NCBI GenBank assembly: GCA_033762195.1
Contig: JANRLV010000094.1
Coordinates: 1-45,813, forward strand
Length of the DNA: 45,813 nt
Direction of reading: 5' to 3'
Origin: SpSt-398 sp033762195
GTDB taxonomy: Bacteria; Bacteroidota; Bacteroidia; Chitinophagales; Chitinophagaceae
The number at the start of each line of letters is the position of its first letter. Positions within the stretch are counted from its first letter, which is position 1. The notes beneath the pieces were generated by a model. It did no database searches, was not told the DNA's origin, and saw only the letters and a list, made by a program, of their open reading frames with translations. Both the position numbers and the translations under genes were made by a program. Shown piece after piece: positions 32,885 through 41,387 of the stretch.

Positions 32885-33712
32885 TTAAGGTTCAAAATGG
32901 ATGCGGATCGTTTGGTAGAATAGCTGGTTTTGCAGGATCGCGGAGACCCGGCCATTCTTCTCGTTATAGCCTTTTAAACCAAACAGGCCTGCGGCATTGC
33001 CTTTGTTGATGGCGATCTCCAGGTAGCCGGCTGAATTGAACAAGGCCAGTTTTTCCCCTTCGGGGGCATCCGCATAGGTCTGGCTGATCCGGTCGATCAC
33101 CTCGTCGCGTTTAAAAATGATCTGGAATTTCCGGCCATTCCGGTTCCGCTCAAATTCTTCGCGGGTGATATTCACCACAACATTCTCAAATTGATCAATG
33201 AAGATGATCTTCCCTTCCATGCCCAGGTCATCCACCACCGGTCTCAGCGGGTTCTTTTCCAGGTAACTCACATCCGGCACACCGATATCCTTGATCGAAG
33301 TCCCATTGACCAGTTCATGGGCCACACGTCCCATCGCAGCGGCAATACCGATGGTGGTTTTTTCGGTTGATTTCAGGGGTATTCCAATGATCATTTCCGG
33401 TTTCTCTTCCAGGATCATCGTTAGTAAGCCGTTATCGGCGCAAAGTATATATTGGTTCTGGTGAAAGGCCAGGAGGAGTTGTTCCGGTTTCCGGTCAAAC
33501 AGGTTGACCAGGACCAGGTGATAACTGTATTCCGGAAAATGTTTAAAGGCATTGCGGCAGACATAGGCCGCCTGGGGATAATTAAAGGCCGGAATGGAGT
33601 GCGATACATCCACGATCGTAAAACCCGGATCGATCCCCAGCAGGGTGGCTTTCACCGCGCTCACCAGATAGTCCTGGTGACCCATTTCCGAAGTTAATGT
33701 GATCAATGCCAT
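32885..33712 (-). CDS. SAM hydroxide adenosyltransferase family protein (DUF62)
   Basis: This 275-residue protein opens with ALITLTSEMGHQDYLVSAVK and contains FTIVDVSHSIPAFNYPQAAYV, then the linker NPLRPVVDDLGMEGKIIFIDQFENVVVNI and the C-terminal ALFNSAGYLEIAINKGNAAGLFGL. These are hallmarks of the DUF62 family, related to fluorinase but using water or hydroxide to cleave S-adenosylmethionine to adenosine and methionine. Its physiological role remains unclear. It lies 12 bp from genes on both sides, in one operon with an SDR and a nucleotidase. Confidence 0.88.
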   Translation of the reverse strand: MALITLTSEMGHQDYLVSAVKATLLGIDPGFTIVDVSHSIPAFNYPQAAYVCRNAFKHFPEYSYHLVLVNLFDRKPEQLLLAFHQNQYILCADNGLLTMILEEKPEMIIGIPLKSTEKTTIGIAAAMGRVAHELVNGTSIKDIGVPDVSYLEKNPLRPVVDDLGMEGKIIFIDQFENVVVNITREEFERNRNGRKFQIIFKRDEVIDRISQTYADAPEGEKLALFNSAGYLEIAINKGNAAGLFGLKGYNEKNGRVSAILQNQLFYQTIRIHFEP

Positions 33713-33724
33713 CCGTGAATCCCG

Positions 33725-34534
33725 TTATTTAACCAGTTTGCCTTCCTTGTAAAAGAATTTGCGTGTCATCTTATCAGCGATAGAGGGAAAGAATTTGTTG
33801 AGGAAAACAGCCCTTTTCCCGGTAAAGGTCATCACGATCTCGCGCTTCCGTTTACGGATCCCGTTCAGAATGATATGCGAACATTCTTCGGCCGTCATCA
33901 TTTTCCCTTCATCCATAGGGCTTTCCCCATGGGCCTGGCCCTCTTTGTTCAGGGCGGCATTCCGGATATTCGAGGTAGTGAATCCCGGGCAAACCCACAT
34001 CACATTTACCCCGCTTTCGAGCATTTCGGTACGAAGGGCTTCCAGCCATCCCCGAAGGGCAAATTTGGAGGCGGAATAGCCGCTACGGCCGGGCAATCCC
34101 CGGTAACCCGCGATCGAAGAAACTCCAACGATCGTGCCTTTCCGTTCCAATATGGAAGACAGGGCATAATGTGTGCAATATACCGACCCAAAGAAGTTGA
34201 TCTCCATGACCGTACGGATCACCTCGATACTGGCCTCCGTCATTTCCGCCCGCATCGAGATACCTGCATTATTGATCAGTATATCCACGCCCCCAAACAT
34301 TTTGATGGTCATTTCCACAAAGCGACGGCAATCGTTCTCGTTGCTCACATCCGCGATCATGGTATGCAGGGGGGATGAGGGGTATTGTGCCTGGAGTTGA
34401 TACAATTTATCCGGGTTCCGGCCACAAGTAGATACTTTAGCCCCCGATTGGAGCAACTGGTCCACCATGGCGCGACCGATACCATCGGTACCGCCGGTGA
34501 CAATGACGACTTTATTGGAAAAGAAGGAGTTCAT
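33725..34534 (-). CDS. Short-chain dehydrogenase/reductase (SDR)
   Basis: This 269-residue classical SDR has the Rossmann motif TGGTDGIG (13-20), NNAG (88-91), catalytic Ser (139/140), Tyr153 and Lys157 in YSASK. The C-terminal extension (residues about 225-269) is basic and ends in RKFFYKEGKLVK. No signal peptide is present. Substrate is unknown. The frame is open further upstream, but the ATG at 34534 gives the standard start MNSFFSNKVVIVTGG. It heads the three-gene minus-strand operon and has a TAnnTTTG box 21 bp upstream. Confidence 0.9.
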   Translation of the reverse strand: MNSFFSNKVVIVTGGTDGIGRAMVDQLLQSGAKVSTCGRNPDKLYQLQAQYPSSPLHTMIADVSNENDCRRFVEMTIKMFGGVDILINNAGISMRAEMTEASIEVIRTVMEINFFGSVYCTHYALSSILERKGTIVGVSSIAGYRGLPGRSGYSASKFALRGWLEALRTEMLESGVNVMWVCPGFTTSNIRNAALNKEGQAHGESPMDEGKMMTAEECSHIILNGIRKRKREIVMTFTGKRAVFLNKFFPSIADKMTRKFFYKEGKLVK

Positions 34535-34555
34535 GGGGTGTAAGTTGTTGGTATG

Positions 34556-34563
34556 CAAACCTA
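34556..34563 (-). promoter_or_regulatory. Promoter box of the SDR operon
   Basis: Minus-strand TAGGTTTG is an exact TAnnTTTG match 21 bp before the SDR ATG. A TTCG stands 18 bp upstream in place of TTTG, so the -33 element is weak. Confidence 0.48.
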
Positions 34564-34650
34564 AATTAATTTGTCCAGACTCGAACGCTTGTTTGTGGAT
34601 AACCCTTCGGTTTAAAGGGGTGTAAGACAATCAAATAAGACAGATTATTT

Positions 34651-34682
34651 TTTGGCAACTAAAAGAATCCCCCTTATTTTTG
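34651..34682 (+). promoter_or_regulatory. Promoter of tRNA-Lys
   Basis: TTTG (34651-34654), 20 bp, then TATTTTTG (34675-34682) matches the Bacteroidota consensus. It lies 21 bp before the tRNA 5' end. Confidence 0.75.
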
Positions 34683-34703
34683 CACTCCCAAATTTTGAGG
34701 GAT

Positions 34704-34776
34704 GATTCCGTAGCTCAGTTGGTAGAGCAATACACTTTTAATGTATGGGCCCTGGGTTCGAGTCCCAGCGGGATCA
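34704..34776 (+). tRNA. tRNA-Lys (anticodon TTT)
   Basis: All arms fold. The acceptor GATTCCG pairs with CGGGATC (one T-G wobble), the D stem is GCTC/GAGC, and the anticodon stem ATACA/TGTAT holds loop CTTTTAA, giving anticodon TTT. The T stem CTGGG/CCCAG holds loop TTCGAGT. The discriminator is A and CCA is not encoded. It has its own promoter and terminator. I searched downstream by eye for a copy of its 3' end that would mark an integration site and found none. Confidence 0.96.
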
Positions 34777-34778
34777 CA

Positions 34779-34820
34779 AAAAGGGGCAAAATGGTAAAAT
34801 GACCAGTTTGCCCCTTTTTT
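34779..34820 (+). terminator. Intrinsic terminator of tRNA-Lys
   Basis: AAAAGGGGCAAA and TTTGCCCCTTTT are complementary around a 16-nt loop, and the T-run follows directly. It begins 3 bp after the tRNA. Confidence 0.85.
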
Positions 34821-34964
34821 ATTGACTGAATATGGTGGTCTCCTCCTGGATTGGCGGTTGTCAACTTAATTTGAATGGGCTGTCGCTGTCTATCCTAAAA
34901 TTTCAGCCCGTAGAACTAAAATTTCAATAGATACCGGTTAAACCAGTTGAAAGTGGGATGTATC

Positions 34965-35546
34965 CTAGCGCAGGTGTTTCGGTTTTAATTGCTTTGCGGC
35001 GCTTTCAATTATTTCACTAATTCTTTTTTTCCGGGTTTCAGGCGTCTTGGCAAACACCAGCCAGGAAAGGATTGATTTTTGTGCCGATTTGCTTAAGCTA
35101 TGGTAGAATGCTTTGGAACGAGGTTTCCTTGCCAACGCTGCTTCCAGGTCGGGGGGAATGATCAATGCCTCCACATCGTCTAAAATGGTCCAGGAGCCAT
35201 TTTGTTTGGCCACTTCAATACTGGCCAATCCTGCTTCAGCCATCTGGCCACTGGCGATCAGCTGTTCCACTTTGTCTTTATTGATCTTTGACCAGGTGCT
35301 TTTCGGCTTTCGCCTGCTGAAATATTGATGGGAGGCTTCTTCATCAACCTTGATTATTTTGCTGTCAATCCAGCCAAAACACAAAGCCACATCCACCGCA
35401 TCACTCCAGGTTATGGATTTTTTGGCTGATTTTTTAGTATAATAAACAAGCCAAACAGCTTGTTTGGAAAGATGGTTTTTTTCCAACCACTTTCTCCAGG
35501 CTGTTTGGCTTTTGGGGTAAAAGACGTCTATCTTTTTCTCCTGCAT
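34965..35546 (-). CDS. YdeI/OmpD-associated family protein
   Basis: This 193-residue protein has the YdeI pattern: FYPKSQTAWRKWLEKNHLSK and VWLVYYTKKSAKKSITWSDA, then VALCFGWIDS and FSRRKPKSTWSKINKDKVEQL. The conserved Trp and Phe-Gly-Trp-Ile-Asp segment and a C-terminal OmdA region (about 135-193) identify the family. Members are linked to resistance against cationic peptides or bacteriocins in some species, but the mechanism is not established. It is the last of three small minus-strand genes and abuts the PhnB-like gene (1 bp between them). Confidence 0.82.
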   Translation of the reverse strand: MQEKKIDVFYPKSQTAWRKWLEKNHLSKQAVWLVYYTKKSAKKSITWSDAVDVALCFGWIDSKIIKVDEEASHQYFSRRKPKSTWSKINKDKVEQLIASGQMAEAGLASIEVAKQNGSWTILDDVEALIIPPDLEAALARKPRSKAFYHSLSKSAQKSILSWLVFAKTPETRKKRISEIIESAAKQLKPKHLR

Positions 35547-35547
35547 T

Positions 35548-36042
35548 TCATTTTAAATCTGCAATGATTATTTTCTTTTGATTAAACGTGTTCATTAATG
35601 CTTTTCTGCTGATGGCGGGGTCACTATGGTGAATCAGGTCAAAGTATTCAGTGGGTACCACCTGCCAGGATAGCCCATATTTATCCTTACACCATCCGCA
35701 GGGTCCTTCTTCTCCACCATTGGAGGTTAGCGCTTCCCAATAGTAATCAACCTCAGCCTGGTCTTTGCAGTTAATGACCATGGATATAGCTTCATTAAAT
35801 TTAAACATGGGTCCTGCAGCCAATATGCTGAATTCTACGCCGGCTATTTCCATTACGGCCGTATCAAACTCGCCCGATAAGTTATCATCTGCTGCGTTCT
35901 CCGGGTTCCCATCTTTGGGCATTTGGGTAAACAGACGGTAGTCTTTTAGCTTTCCATCCTTAAAAATGGAGAGATAATATTCCGCTACGGCCTTGGCGTC
36001 TTTTTCAACCCATAGGCACGGGGTAATTTTTTGATTTATCAT
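35548..36042 (-). CDS. PhnB-like VOC-fold protein
   Basis: This 164-residue protein has the PhnB/3-demethylubiquinone-methyltransferase-like VOC pattern: ITPCLWVEKDAKAVAEYYLSIF, FSILAAGPMFKFNEAISMVI and EEGPCGWCKDKYGLSWQVVP. Such proteins are single glyoxalase-fold units and usually dimerise; metal ligands are not clear here, and many PhnB-like proteins have no proven enzyme activity. It is immediately upstream of the YdeI gene on the same strand. Confidence 0.82.
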   Translation of the reverse strand: MINQKITPCLWVEKDAKAVAEYYLSIFKDGKLKDYRLFTQMPKDGNPENAADDNLSGEFDTAVMEIAGVEFSILAAGPMFKFNEAISMVINCKDQAEVDYYWEALTSNGGEEGPCGWCKDKYGLSWQVVPTEYFDLIHHSDPAISRKALMNTFNQKKIIIADLK

Positions 36043-36110
36043 TTCTTTTGTTTTTTGTACTCGCCCAAATATGGGTTTTGTACTATCTTAAATTTTTAAG
36101 GATGTTAATT

Positions 36111-36473
36111 TTACCATTGCTGAAAAATAATACAAACCTGGTCATCTCTTAGTGCGAATTCTTTTGCACCCCAGGGACGAAGCGAAACTTCTTTCAGATT
36201 GGGATGAAGAAATTCCGGATGAGAGGCAGACACCTTTTCATATACCTCTTCAATATTATGGGTGACCAATCTAAACTCTGGATTATGTTCTTTTGCTAGT
36301 TTAGAGTGTTCAAAAAGAAAAATACTTAATCCGTCTTTGTTCAGGACACAAAATGGCTGGTCGGATTTTATTTCATTGTGGCCAATGGTAAATCCCAGGC
36401 AGTCGACAAACATTTTCAATCCACTGTTTATATCAACATAATAAACATTCGGAATAAGCTTTTCAAAATTCAT
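36111..36473 (-). CDS. Small VOC-fold protein (glyoxalase/bleomycin-resistance type)
   Basis: This 120-residue protein reads LIPNVYYVDINSGLKMFVDCLGF at the N-terminus and WGAKEFALRDDQVCIIFQQW at the end, two beta-alpha-beta halves typical of the VOC superfamily. The final segment places one Glu in the usual metal position (AKEFAL). Exact function is not readable; members range from lactoylglutathione lyase-like to antibiotic-binding proteins. It is the first of three small minus-strand genes and lies 42 bp from the GNAT pseudogene. Confidence 0.75.
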   Translation of the reverse strand: MNFEKLIPNVYYVDINSGLKMFVDCLGFTIGHNEIKSDQPFCVLNKDGLSIFLFEHSKLAKEHNPEFRLVTHNIEEVYEKVSASHPEFLHPNLKEVSLRPWGAKEFALRDDQVCIIFQQW

Positions 36474-36515
36474 TGGTATGGTTTATTCTTTGCTATTAAA
36501 TACCTTAATTGACGA

Positions 36516-36890
36516 CTATGGTTTGAGCTTAATGCTAATTGAATGTCCTTTGATTCGTCTAAAAATTTGTTTCTCCGTGGGTATTAAATACGGTTTCATT
36601 TAAACTTGTTCTTTGGGTTGAGTAAAGTACTAGTTCATCATTGTCTTGTGCAAATACCTGCCTTATCCCTCTTATTTCAAATTTAGGGTAAAAAAATAAA
36701 GCCCAAATATTATTCCCCTTTAGGTCAGCAATGGCAAAACCTGCTATTTGCTTGTCAATTCCCCACACTCATCCAGTCTCTCAAATTGTGATAAATTCTG
36801 CGCAGCCTTTGTCTGTTGCCTGGTTTGTATTTGGCAAAGCACCTCAGTAAATGAATTTATTTTCAATTACTTTTATCAGAACTTGGCGGC
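36516..36890 (-). pseudogene. Decayed GNAT-family N-acetyltransferase gene
   Basis: The minus strand keeps a recognisable GNAT core, IDKQIAGFAIADLKGNN then IWALFFYPKF. Upstream in the same frame are ATDKGCAEFITI and ETG, interrupted by TGA where Arg and Trp are expected (Trp position at 36769-36771). Near 36663 one extra base shifts the frame. The next frame continues GRYLHKTMMN, TAG (36630-36632), YFTQPKEQV, TAA (36600-36602) and PTEKQIFRRI, which is the acetyl-CoA-binding and C-terminal part of the family. In related proteins the stop positions are normally Trp (WYF, VWL). At least four inactivating changes make it a pseudogene. A 69-residue open frame at 36559-36768 is only its undamaged middle. 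Confidence 0.75.
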
Positions 36891-37084
36891 TCGGAACCAT
36901 AAAATGGAAGGTATTCAATATTCTTGTAATTTCAGGTTCTGATTTGCCTGTTATTTGGTATGATCGGAGGTATGGGATACCGTTAGGATTACGAGTAAAA
37001 TTTCGAGTGCTGGATTCGGGTTTAGGTAAATTATGCTAAGCATTTTATTGTACAGGAACAAAAATAAATTTTGCGCTTTGTGTT
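36891..37084. other. AT-rich spacer before the HTCS gene
   Basis: This stretch between the GNAT pseudogene and the hybrid regulator has no open frame with protein-like sequence. TAAATTTTG at 37065-37073 resembles a -7 box but has one base too many between TA and TTTG. I see no clear operator. Confidence 0.3.
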
Positions 37085-40000
37085 ATGAAAGTCGCTAATT
37101 TTTTATTCTCTGCTGTGTTTGTTCTTTTATTCTGTGTAGCGCAGGGCCAAAAGGAAGACATCAATTTCATTAATATCAATGCCAAGGATGGGCTTTCTTC
37201 TACTTGTGTCAATTCCATTATTAAGGATAGGTATGGTTATATGTGGTTTGCTACCGATTATGGATTAAATAAGTATGACGGGATCAATTTCACAGTTTAC
37301 CGGCATGATGCAAAGGACTCTACCAGTATTGGGGGCAATATAATCACGGTAATTTATGAGGATCGGCAGGGTAACCTTTGGATAGGTAATGAACATACTG
37401 TGGCGCTTTATGATAGAAAAAAGGATGTTTTCCGGAATTATAGTTTTGGTGGTTATAGTGCGGTTCGCGCCCTTTGTGCCGATCACGCAGGTAATTTGAT
37501 GATTGGGGGTTATTCAGGACTTATCAAGTTCAACCACAAAACAGGTACTGCGTTAACTTATTTTTCTCAGCCCGGAAAACGGAATCGATTACTTTCAAAC
37601 ACCATTCTAAGCATTTTCGAAGATGGTCAGCATCGCCTTTGGATTGGTACCAATGCCGGCCTCAATCTATTGAATGAACATACAAATGAATTTGTCACCT
37701 TCCAACATGCTGGTGATGATCCTAATTCAATTGCAGATAATATTATTCGTTCAATCGCCGGAGATATTTATGGTAATCTTTGGTTTGGTACAAATAATGG
37801 CCTGAGTAAACTGAGACCCGACGGCAAAACATTTGAGAATTATATTCATAAGGGTTCCCCGACAGTTTCAACCGGTTGGAATTGTATATACTCTATTAAG
37901 TCGGATAAATCAGGAGACCTCTGGGTGGGCACTGACGAAGGCGTACATATTTTCAATTATAAGTCAAATACAAGTCAGCTCGTATCACCAGACAAAAGAA
38001 ATAAGTATAGTTTAAAGGGGACGACTGTCCGGTGTATTTTCATAGACGACGCCGGAATATATTGGGTTGGCTCTTACCAGGGAGGCGTATGCCGGTACGA
38101 TAAGAATCTTGCTTTGTTCAGTATTCGGGAAAGTAATCCATTGGATCCATCCGGGCTCAGGTCATCTGTTGTTACTTCTTTTGTAGAAGATCCTTCCGGT
38201 AATGTTTATGTTGGTACTGACAGAGGCGGGCTTAACCTTTATCACAGGAACACAGGCCTGTTCAGCCATCCTAAAATTGCTCCTGGAGACAATAAGCTGA
38301 TTATACTGGCGATGGAGCTAGTGAATGACGAATTATGGATCGGGACATTTCGCCAGGGCATTTATGTGTTAAACATAAAAAATGGTCATGTAAAGCATTT
38401 TGATAGAAATGAACCAAATGGCCTTTCAAATAATGAGGTTTTTAGCCTGAAAAAGGACAGTAAGGGAAATGTATGGATTGGAACCAATGGTGGTGGTGTT
38501 AATCTGTACAACGCAAAAACGGGAAGGATTGAAAAGTTGGAAAGTATGACCGGAGCGCAGGATGGTGACTTTAGCAAGTATTTGTATGTCCGGGATATAG
38601 TTGAGGATAGAGCTGGAAATATTTGGATAGCAGCCATTGGGCTGGGTGTCGGTATTTACAATCCGGTGCAAAAAAGCTTTAGAATCCTTAACAGCGATAA
38701 CAACAGCGTGTCGAGTGTTCATGTGGACCACAATGGTAATATCTGGCTGGGAACGCTTGGTGGAGGCTTATACCTTTTTGATGGCAGAAGCGACCGGTTT
38801 ACCTGTTTCTCTGAACAGGCAGGTCTTTCAAATGCAGTAATTTATAAGATTCTGGAAGATAATTCGGGCAACCTCTGGGTAAGCACCAATAATGGCATCA
38901 GTAGTTTTGATCCGGAGACAAAAAGATTCAAGAATTATTCTTATCAGAATGGAATCCAAAGAAGCACTTTCATACCCGGGTCAGGACTAAAAACAAAAAA
39001 TGGCGAGATGTTTTTTGGAGGTTTTGAGGGATTTAATTACTTCAAACCGCTTGCCTTGCGGAACAATAGAAATGTTCCTTCACTTCAATTCACTTCGTTG
39101 AAAATATCCAACCGGGTGATCCTTCCCGGGGAAAAAGAAGCCATTAGCGAGCATATATCCATAGCGAAAGAGATCCGTCTTAACTATAAACAAAATTTTT
39201 CCCTTGACTTTATTGCGCTCAGTTATACCACGCCGGATGATTCCAGGTATTCCTACAAGCTGGATGGTTTTGATAAAGACTGGAACCTGGCAGGCAAGTC
39301 CCATACGGCCGTATATACCAATTTAGACCCTGGAGAGTATACTTTTCATGTACGGGCAACAAGCGAGGACGGAGCATGGACTACCCCTGAGAAAACAATT
39401 AAGATATTTGTAAAGCCACCCTTTTGGCGAACCACATACGCTTATTTATTTTATGTTGTACTCGCTTTTTCCATCCTCGCTTTGTTACGCTATCAGGGTG
39501 TACGAAAAATCAAAAACAGGTTTATTCTGGAACAGGAAAGGTTGCAGATAAAGCAAATGATTGAGCAGGAAAGAAAAGAAGCAGAACGCCGGCATGAATT
39601 TGATCAGCTTAGAATTAAATTCCTTACAAACTTAGGTCACGAGTTTAGAACCCCAATTTCGTTGGTAGCAGGTCCTGTGGATAAATTGATCAGTCTTGAA
39701 GATAGTTTGGAGAAAAAGTCGCACCTTTCATTGGCTAAACGGAATATTAACAGGCTGCTGAACCTGGTTAATCAACTTCTTGACTTTAAAAGGCTGGAGC
39801 AAAATGAATTGATGCTGGATTTGTCGAAGGGGGATATTGTTTTATTTGTGCGGGATATTGCAGATTCCTTTAAGGATATTTCAGAGGCAAGACAAATCGA
39901 TTTTCGATTTTCTTCTTCACTTGAACGTTATCCCACTTTGTTCGACCGGAATAAGATGGAGAGGGTGCTTTTCAATTTGCTGTCTAATGCTTTTAAATTC

Positions 40001-41161
40001 ACACCCAAAGGAGGAAAAGTTGAACTGCGGATTGAAAAAGCGGTTGATGGCAACCTGAAGATACTGGTCAGGGATAATGGTATAGGAATGTCAAAGGAGG
40101 TGCAGGATAAAATTTTTGATCGTTTTTTCCAGGCTAACTCGGACAATGGACTGCTGAATCAGGGCAACGGGATAGGACTTTCCATTGCAAAAGAATTTGT
40201 ACGACTCCATGGAGGAATGATAGCGGTTGAAAGTACAGCCGGCAAAGGGAGCCTTTTTTCGCTTAAACTACCGTTTGAACGAGTTACAGAATCCAGTGAT
40301 GAATTCGAGCCAGTAGAGTCTGTTATTAATGGTTATGGCCCGGTTCCTGATAAAAATAGCGCAAAGGGTAATACCCCAAAAGTTACAGTTTTATTGATTG
40401 AGGATGACGATGATTTCAGACAATATCTAAAGGACAATTTAAAGTCATACTACAAAATTGTAGAAGCGTCTAATGGGAAGGAAGGCTGGCAAAGAGTACT
40501 TTCCACTCATCCTCACGTCGTAGTCAGCGACATTAACATGCCCTACATGGATGGAATCACCCTGAGCAGGAAAATCAAATCCGATAAGCGAACCAGCCAT
40601 ATTCCTGTTATACTCTTAACCGCCTTAACCGGTGAATCATATCATTTAAATGGCTTACAAACAGGGGCGAGTGATTTCATTACCAAGCCTTTTAATTTTG
40701 AGATACTTAATGTTAAGATCAATAACCTGGCTGCTCTCAATCAAAAATTTAAAGATACCTACAGTCGGCAATTGCAGGTTTCCACGTCAGAAATAGATGT
40801 TCAGCCTTCTGAATATGAAAACCTGCTGGCCACCATTACAAAATATGTTGAATCGAATATTGAAAATTCTGACCTGAGCGTGGAGGACCTGAGTAAGCAG
40901 GTCTTTATGAGTCGTGGGTCTTTATATAACAAAATTGTGGATCTGACAGGGGAATCCCCAGGCGAATTTATAAGATCCATACGATTGAAGAAAGCTGTCG
41001 GGCTGCTGGAAAAATCCAATATGAAGATTGCGGATATTGGGTATGCGGTTGGGTTTTCTTCACCCACTTATTTCGCGAGGGCTTTCAAGGCAAAGTACCA
41101 GGTCTCGCCTTCAGAGTACGCGAGCATGATGAGAAATCCGGGAGATTCAGATCCCACTTAA
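37085..41161 (+). CDS. Hybrid two-component system regulator (HTCS): sensor, kinase, receiver and AraC HTH in one protein
   Basis: This 1358-residue one-protein regulator begins with a signal peptide (to about residue 21). Periplasmic two-component propeller repeats fill about 30-680 (recurrent GNLWIGT and WVGT phrases), and a Y_Y_Y domain follows (about 700-765, YSYKLDGFDKDWN). One membrane span lies near 783-803. The kinase has H852 in LTNLGHEFRTPISL, the N-box NLLSNAFKFTPKGG and GNGIGLSI. A receiver domain with Asp1149 in VVSDINMPYMDG and a C-terminal AraC-type HTH (about 1255-1350) complete it. This is the Bacteroides-type HTCS that senses an oligosaccharide in the periplasm and switches on its utilisation locus. 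The SusC gene starts 738 bp downstream. Confidence 0.95.
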   Translation: MKVANFLFSAVFVLLFCVAQGQKEDINFININAKDGLSSTCVNSIIKDRYGYMWFATDYGLNKYDGINFTVYRHDAKDSTSIGGNIITVIYEDRQGNLWIGNEHTVALYDRKKDVFRNYSFGGYSAVRALCADHAGNLMIGGYSGLIKFNHKTGTALTYFSQPGKRNRLLSNTILSIFEDGQHRLWIGTNAGLNLLNEHTNEFVTFQHAGDDPNSIADNIIRSIAGDIYGNLWFGTNNGLSKLRPDGKTFENYIHKGSPTVSTGWNCIYSIKSDKSGDLWVGTDEGVHIFNYKSNTSQLVSPDKRNKYSLKGTTVRCIFIDDAGIYWVGSYQGGVCRYDKNLALFSIRESNPLDPSGLRSSVVTSFVEDPSGNVYVGTDRGGLNLYHRNTGLFSHPKIAPGDNKLIILAMELVNDELWIGTFRQGIYVLNIKNGHVKHFDRNEPNGLSNNEVFSLKKDSKGNVWIGTNGGGVNLYNAKTGRIEKLESMTGAQDGDFSKYLYVRDIVEDRAGNIWIAAIGLGVGIYNPVQKSFRILNSDNNSVSSVHVDHNGNIWLGTLGGGLYLFDGRSDRFTCFSEQAGLSNAVIYKILEDNSGNLWVSTNNGISSFDPETKRFKNYSYQNGIQRSTFIPGSGLKTKNGEMFFGGFEGFNYFKPLALRNNRNVPSLQFTSLKISNRVILPGEKEAISEHISIAKEIRLNYKQNFSLDFIALSYTTPDDSRYSYKLDGFDKDWNLAGKSHTAVYTNLDPGEYTFHVRATSEDGAWTTPEKTIKIFVKPPFWRTTYAYLFYVVLAFSILALLRYQGVRKIKNRFILEQERLQIKQMIEQERKEAERRHEFDQLRIKFLTNLGHEFRTPISLVAGPVDKLISLEDSLEKKSHLSLAKRNINRLLNLVNQLLDFKRLEQNELMLDLSKGDIVLFVRDIADSFKDISEARQIDFRFSSSLERYPTLFDRNKMERVLFNLLSNAFKFTPKGGKVELRIEKAVDGNLKILVRDNGIGMSKEVQDKIFDRFFQANSDNGLLNQGNGIGLSIAKEFVRLHGGMIAVESTAGKGSLFSLKLPFERVTESSDEFEPVESVINGYGPVPDKNSAKGNTPKVTVLLIEDDDDFRQYLKDNLKSYYKIVEASNGKEGWQRVLSTHPHVVVSDINMPYMDGITLSRKIKSDKRTSHIPVILLTALTGESYHLNGLQTGASDFITKPFNFEILNVKINNLAALNQKFKDTYSRQLQVSTSEIDVQPSEYENLLATITKYVESNIENSDLSVEDLSKQVFMSRGSLYNKIVDLTGESPGEFIRSIRLKKAVGLLEKSNMKIADIGYAVGFSSPTYFARAFKAKYQVSPSEYASMMRNPGDSDPT

Positions 41162-41262
41162 GCATTGTGATGGTGCGAATGAAGGCAATTATATCCTCTT
41201 TCAGACATTATGCTACCCTGCCAATTTGACATTTAATTGGGCATCTCCTGCACCAAATTCCC

Positions 41263-41387
41263 TTATTGTTTATAAACAAGCCGCAAGCAAATCCCGCCGG
41301 ACTCCCGCTGGCCAAACTGATACATCTTTTCAAAATCCTTCGGGTTAAATTCTAATCTATTGGCAGCAGAATAGGAGTGATTTCGTT
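41263..41387 (-). pseudogene. Possible 3' gene remnant cut off at heptad array I
   Basis: The minus strand has about 41 sense codons ending in TAA (41263-41265). They encode a plausible C-terminus, RLEFNPKDFEKMYQFGQR followed by ESGGICLRLVYKQ. It has no start codon, and on its 5' side the frame meets a stop exactly where array I begins. It could be the tail of a gene truncated when the repeat arose, or chance. I do not recognise the family. Confidence 0.3.

Noticed and set aside
34704..34776. Attachment site of an integrated element at tRNA-Lys
   Set aside because: No second copy of the tRNA 3' end and no integrase gene were found in the window.
34890..34930. Direct repeat CTAAAATTTCA in the spacer after tRNA-Lys
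   Set aside because: Two short AT-rich copies 21 bp apart, with no flanking structure; not distinguishable from chance.
36559..36768. 69-codon minus-strand open frame as an intact gene
   Set aside because: It is the unbroken middle part of the GNAT pseudogene. A TGA immediately precedes it, and family sequence continues on both sides in damaged frames.
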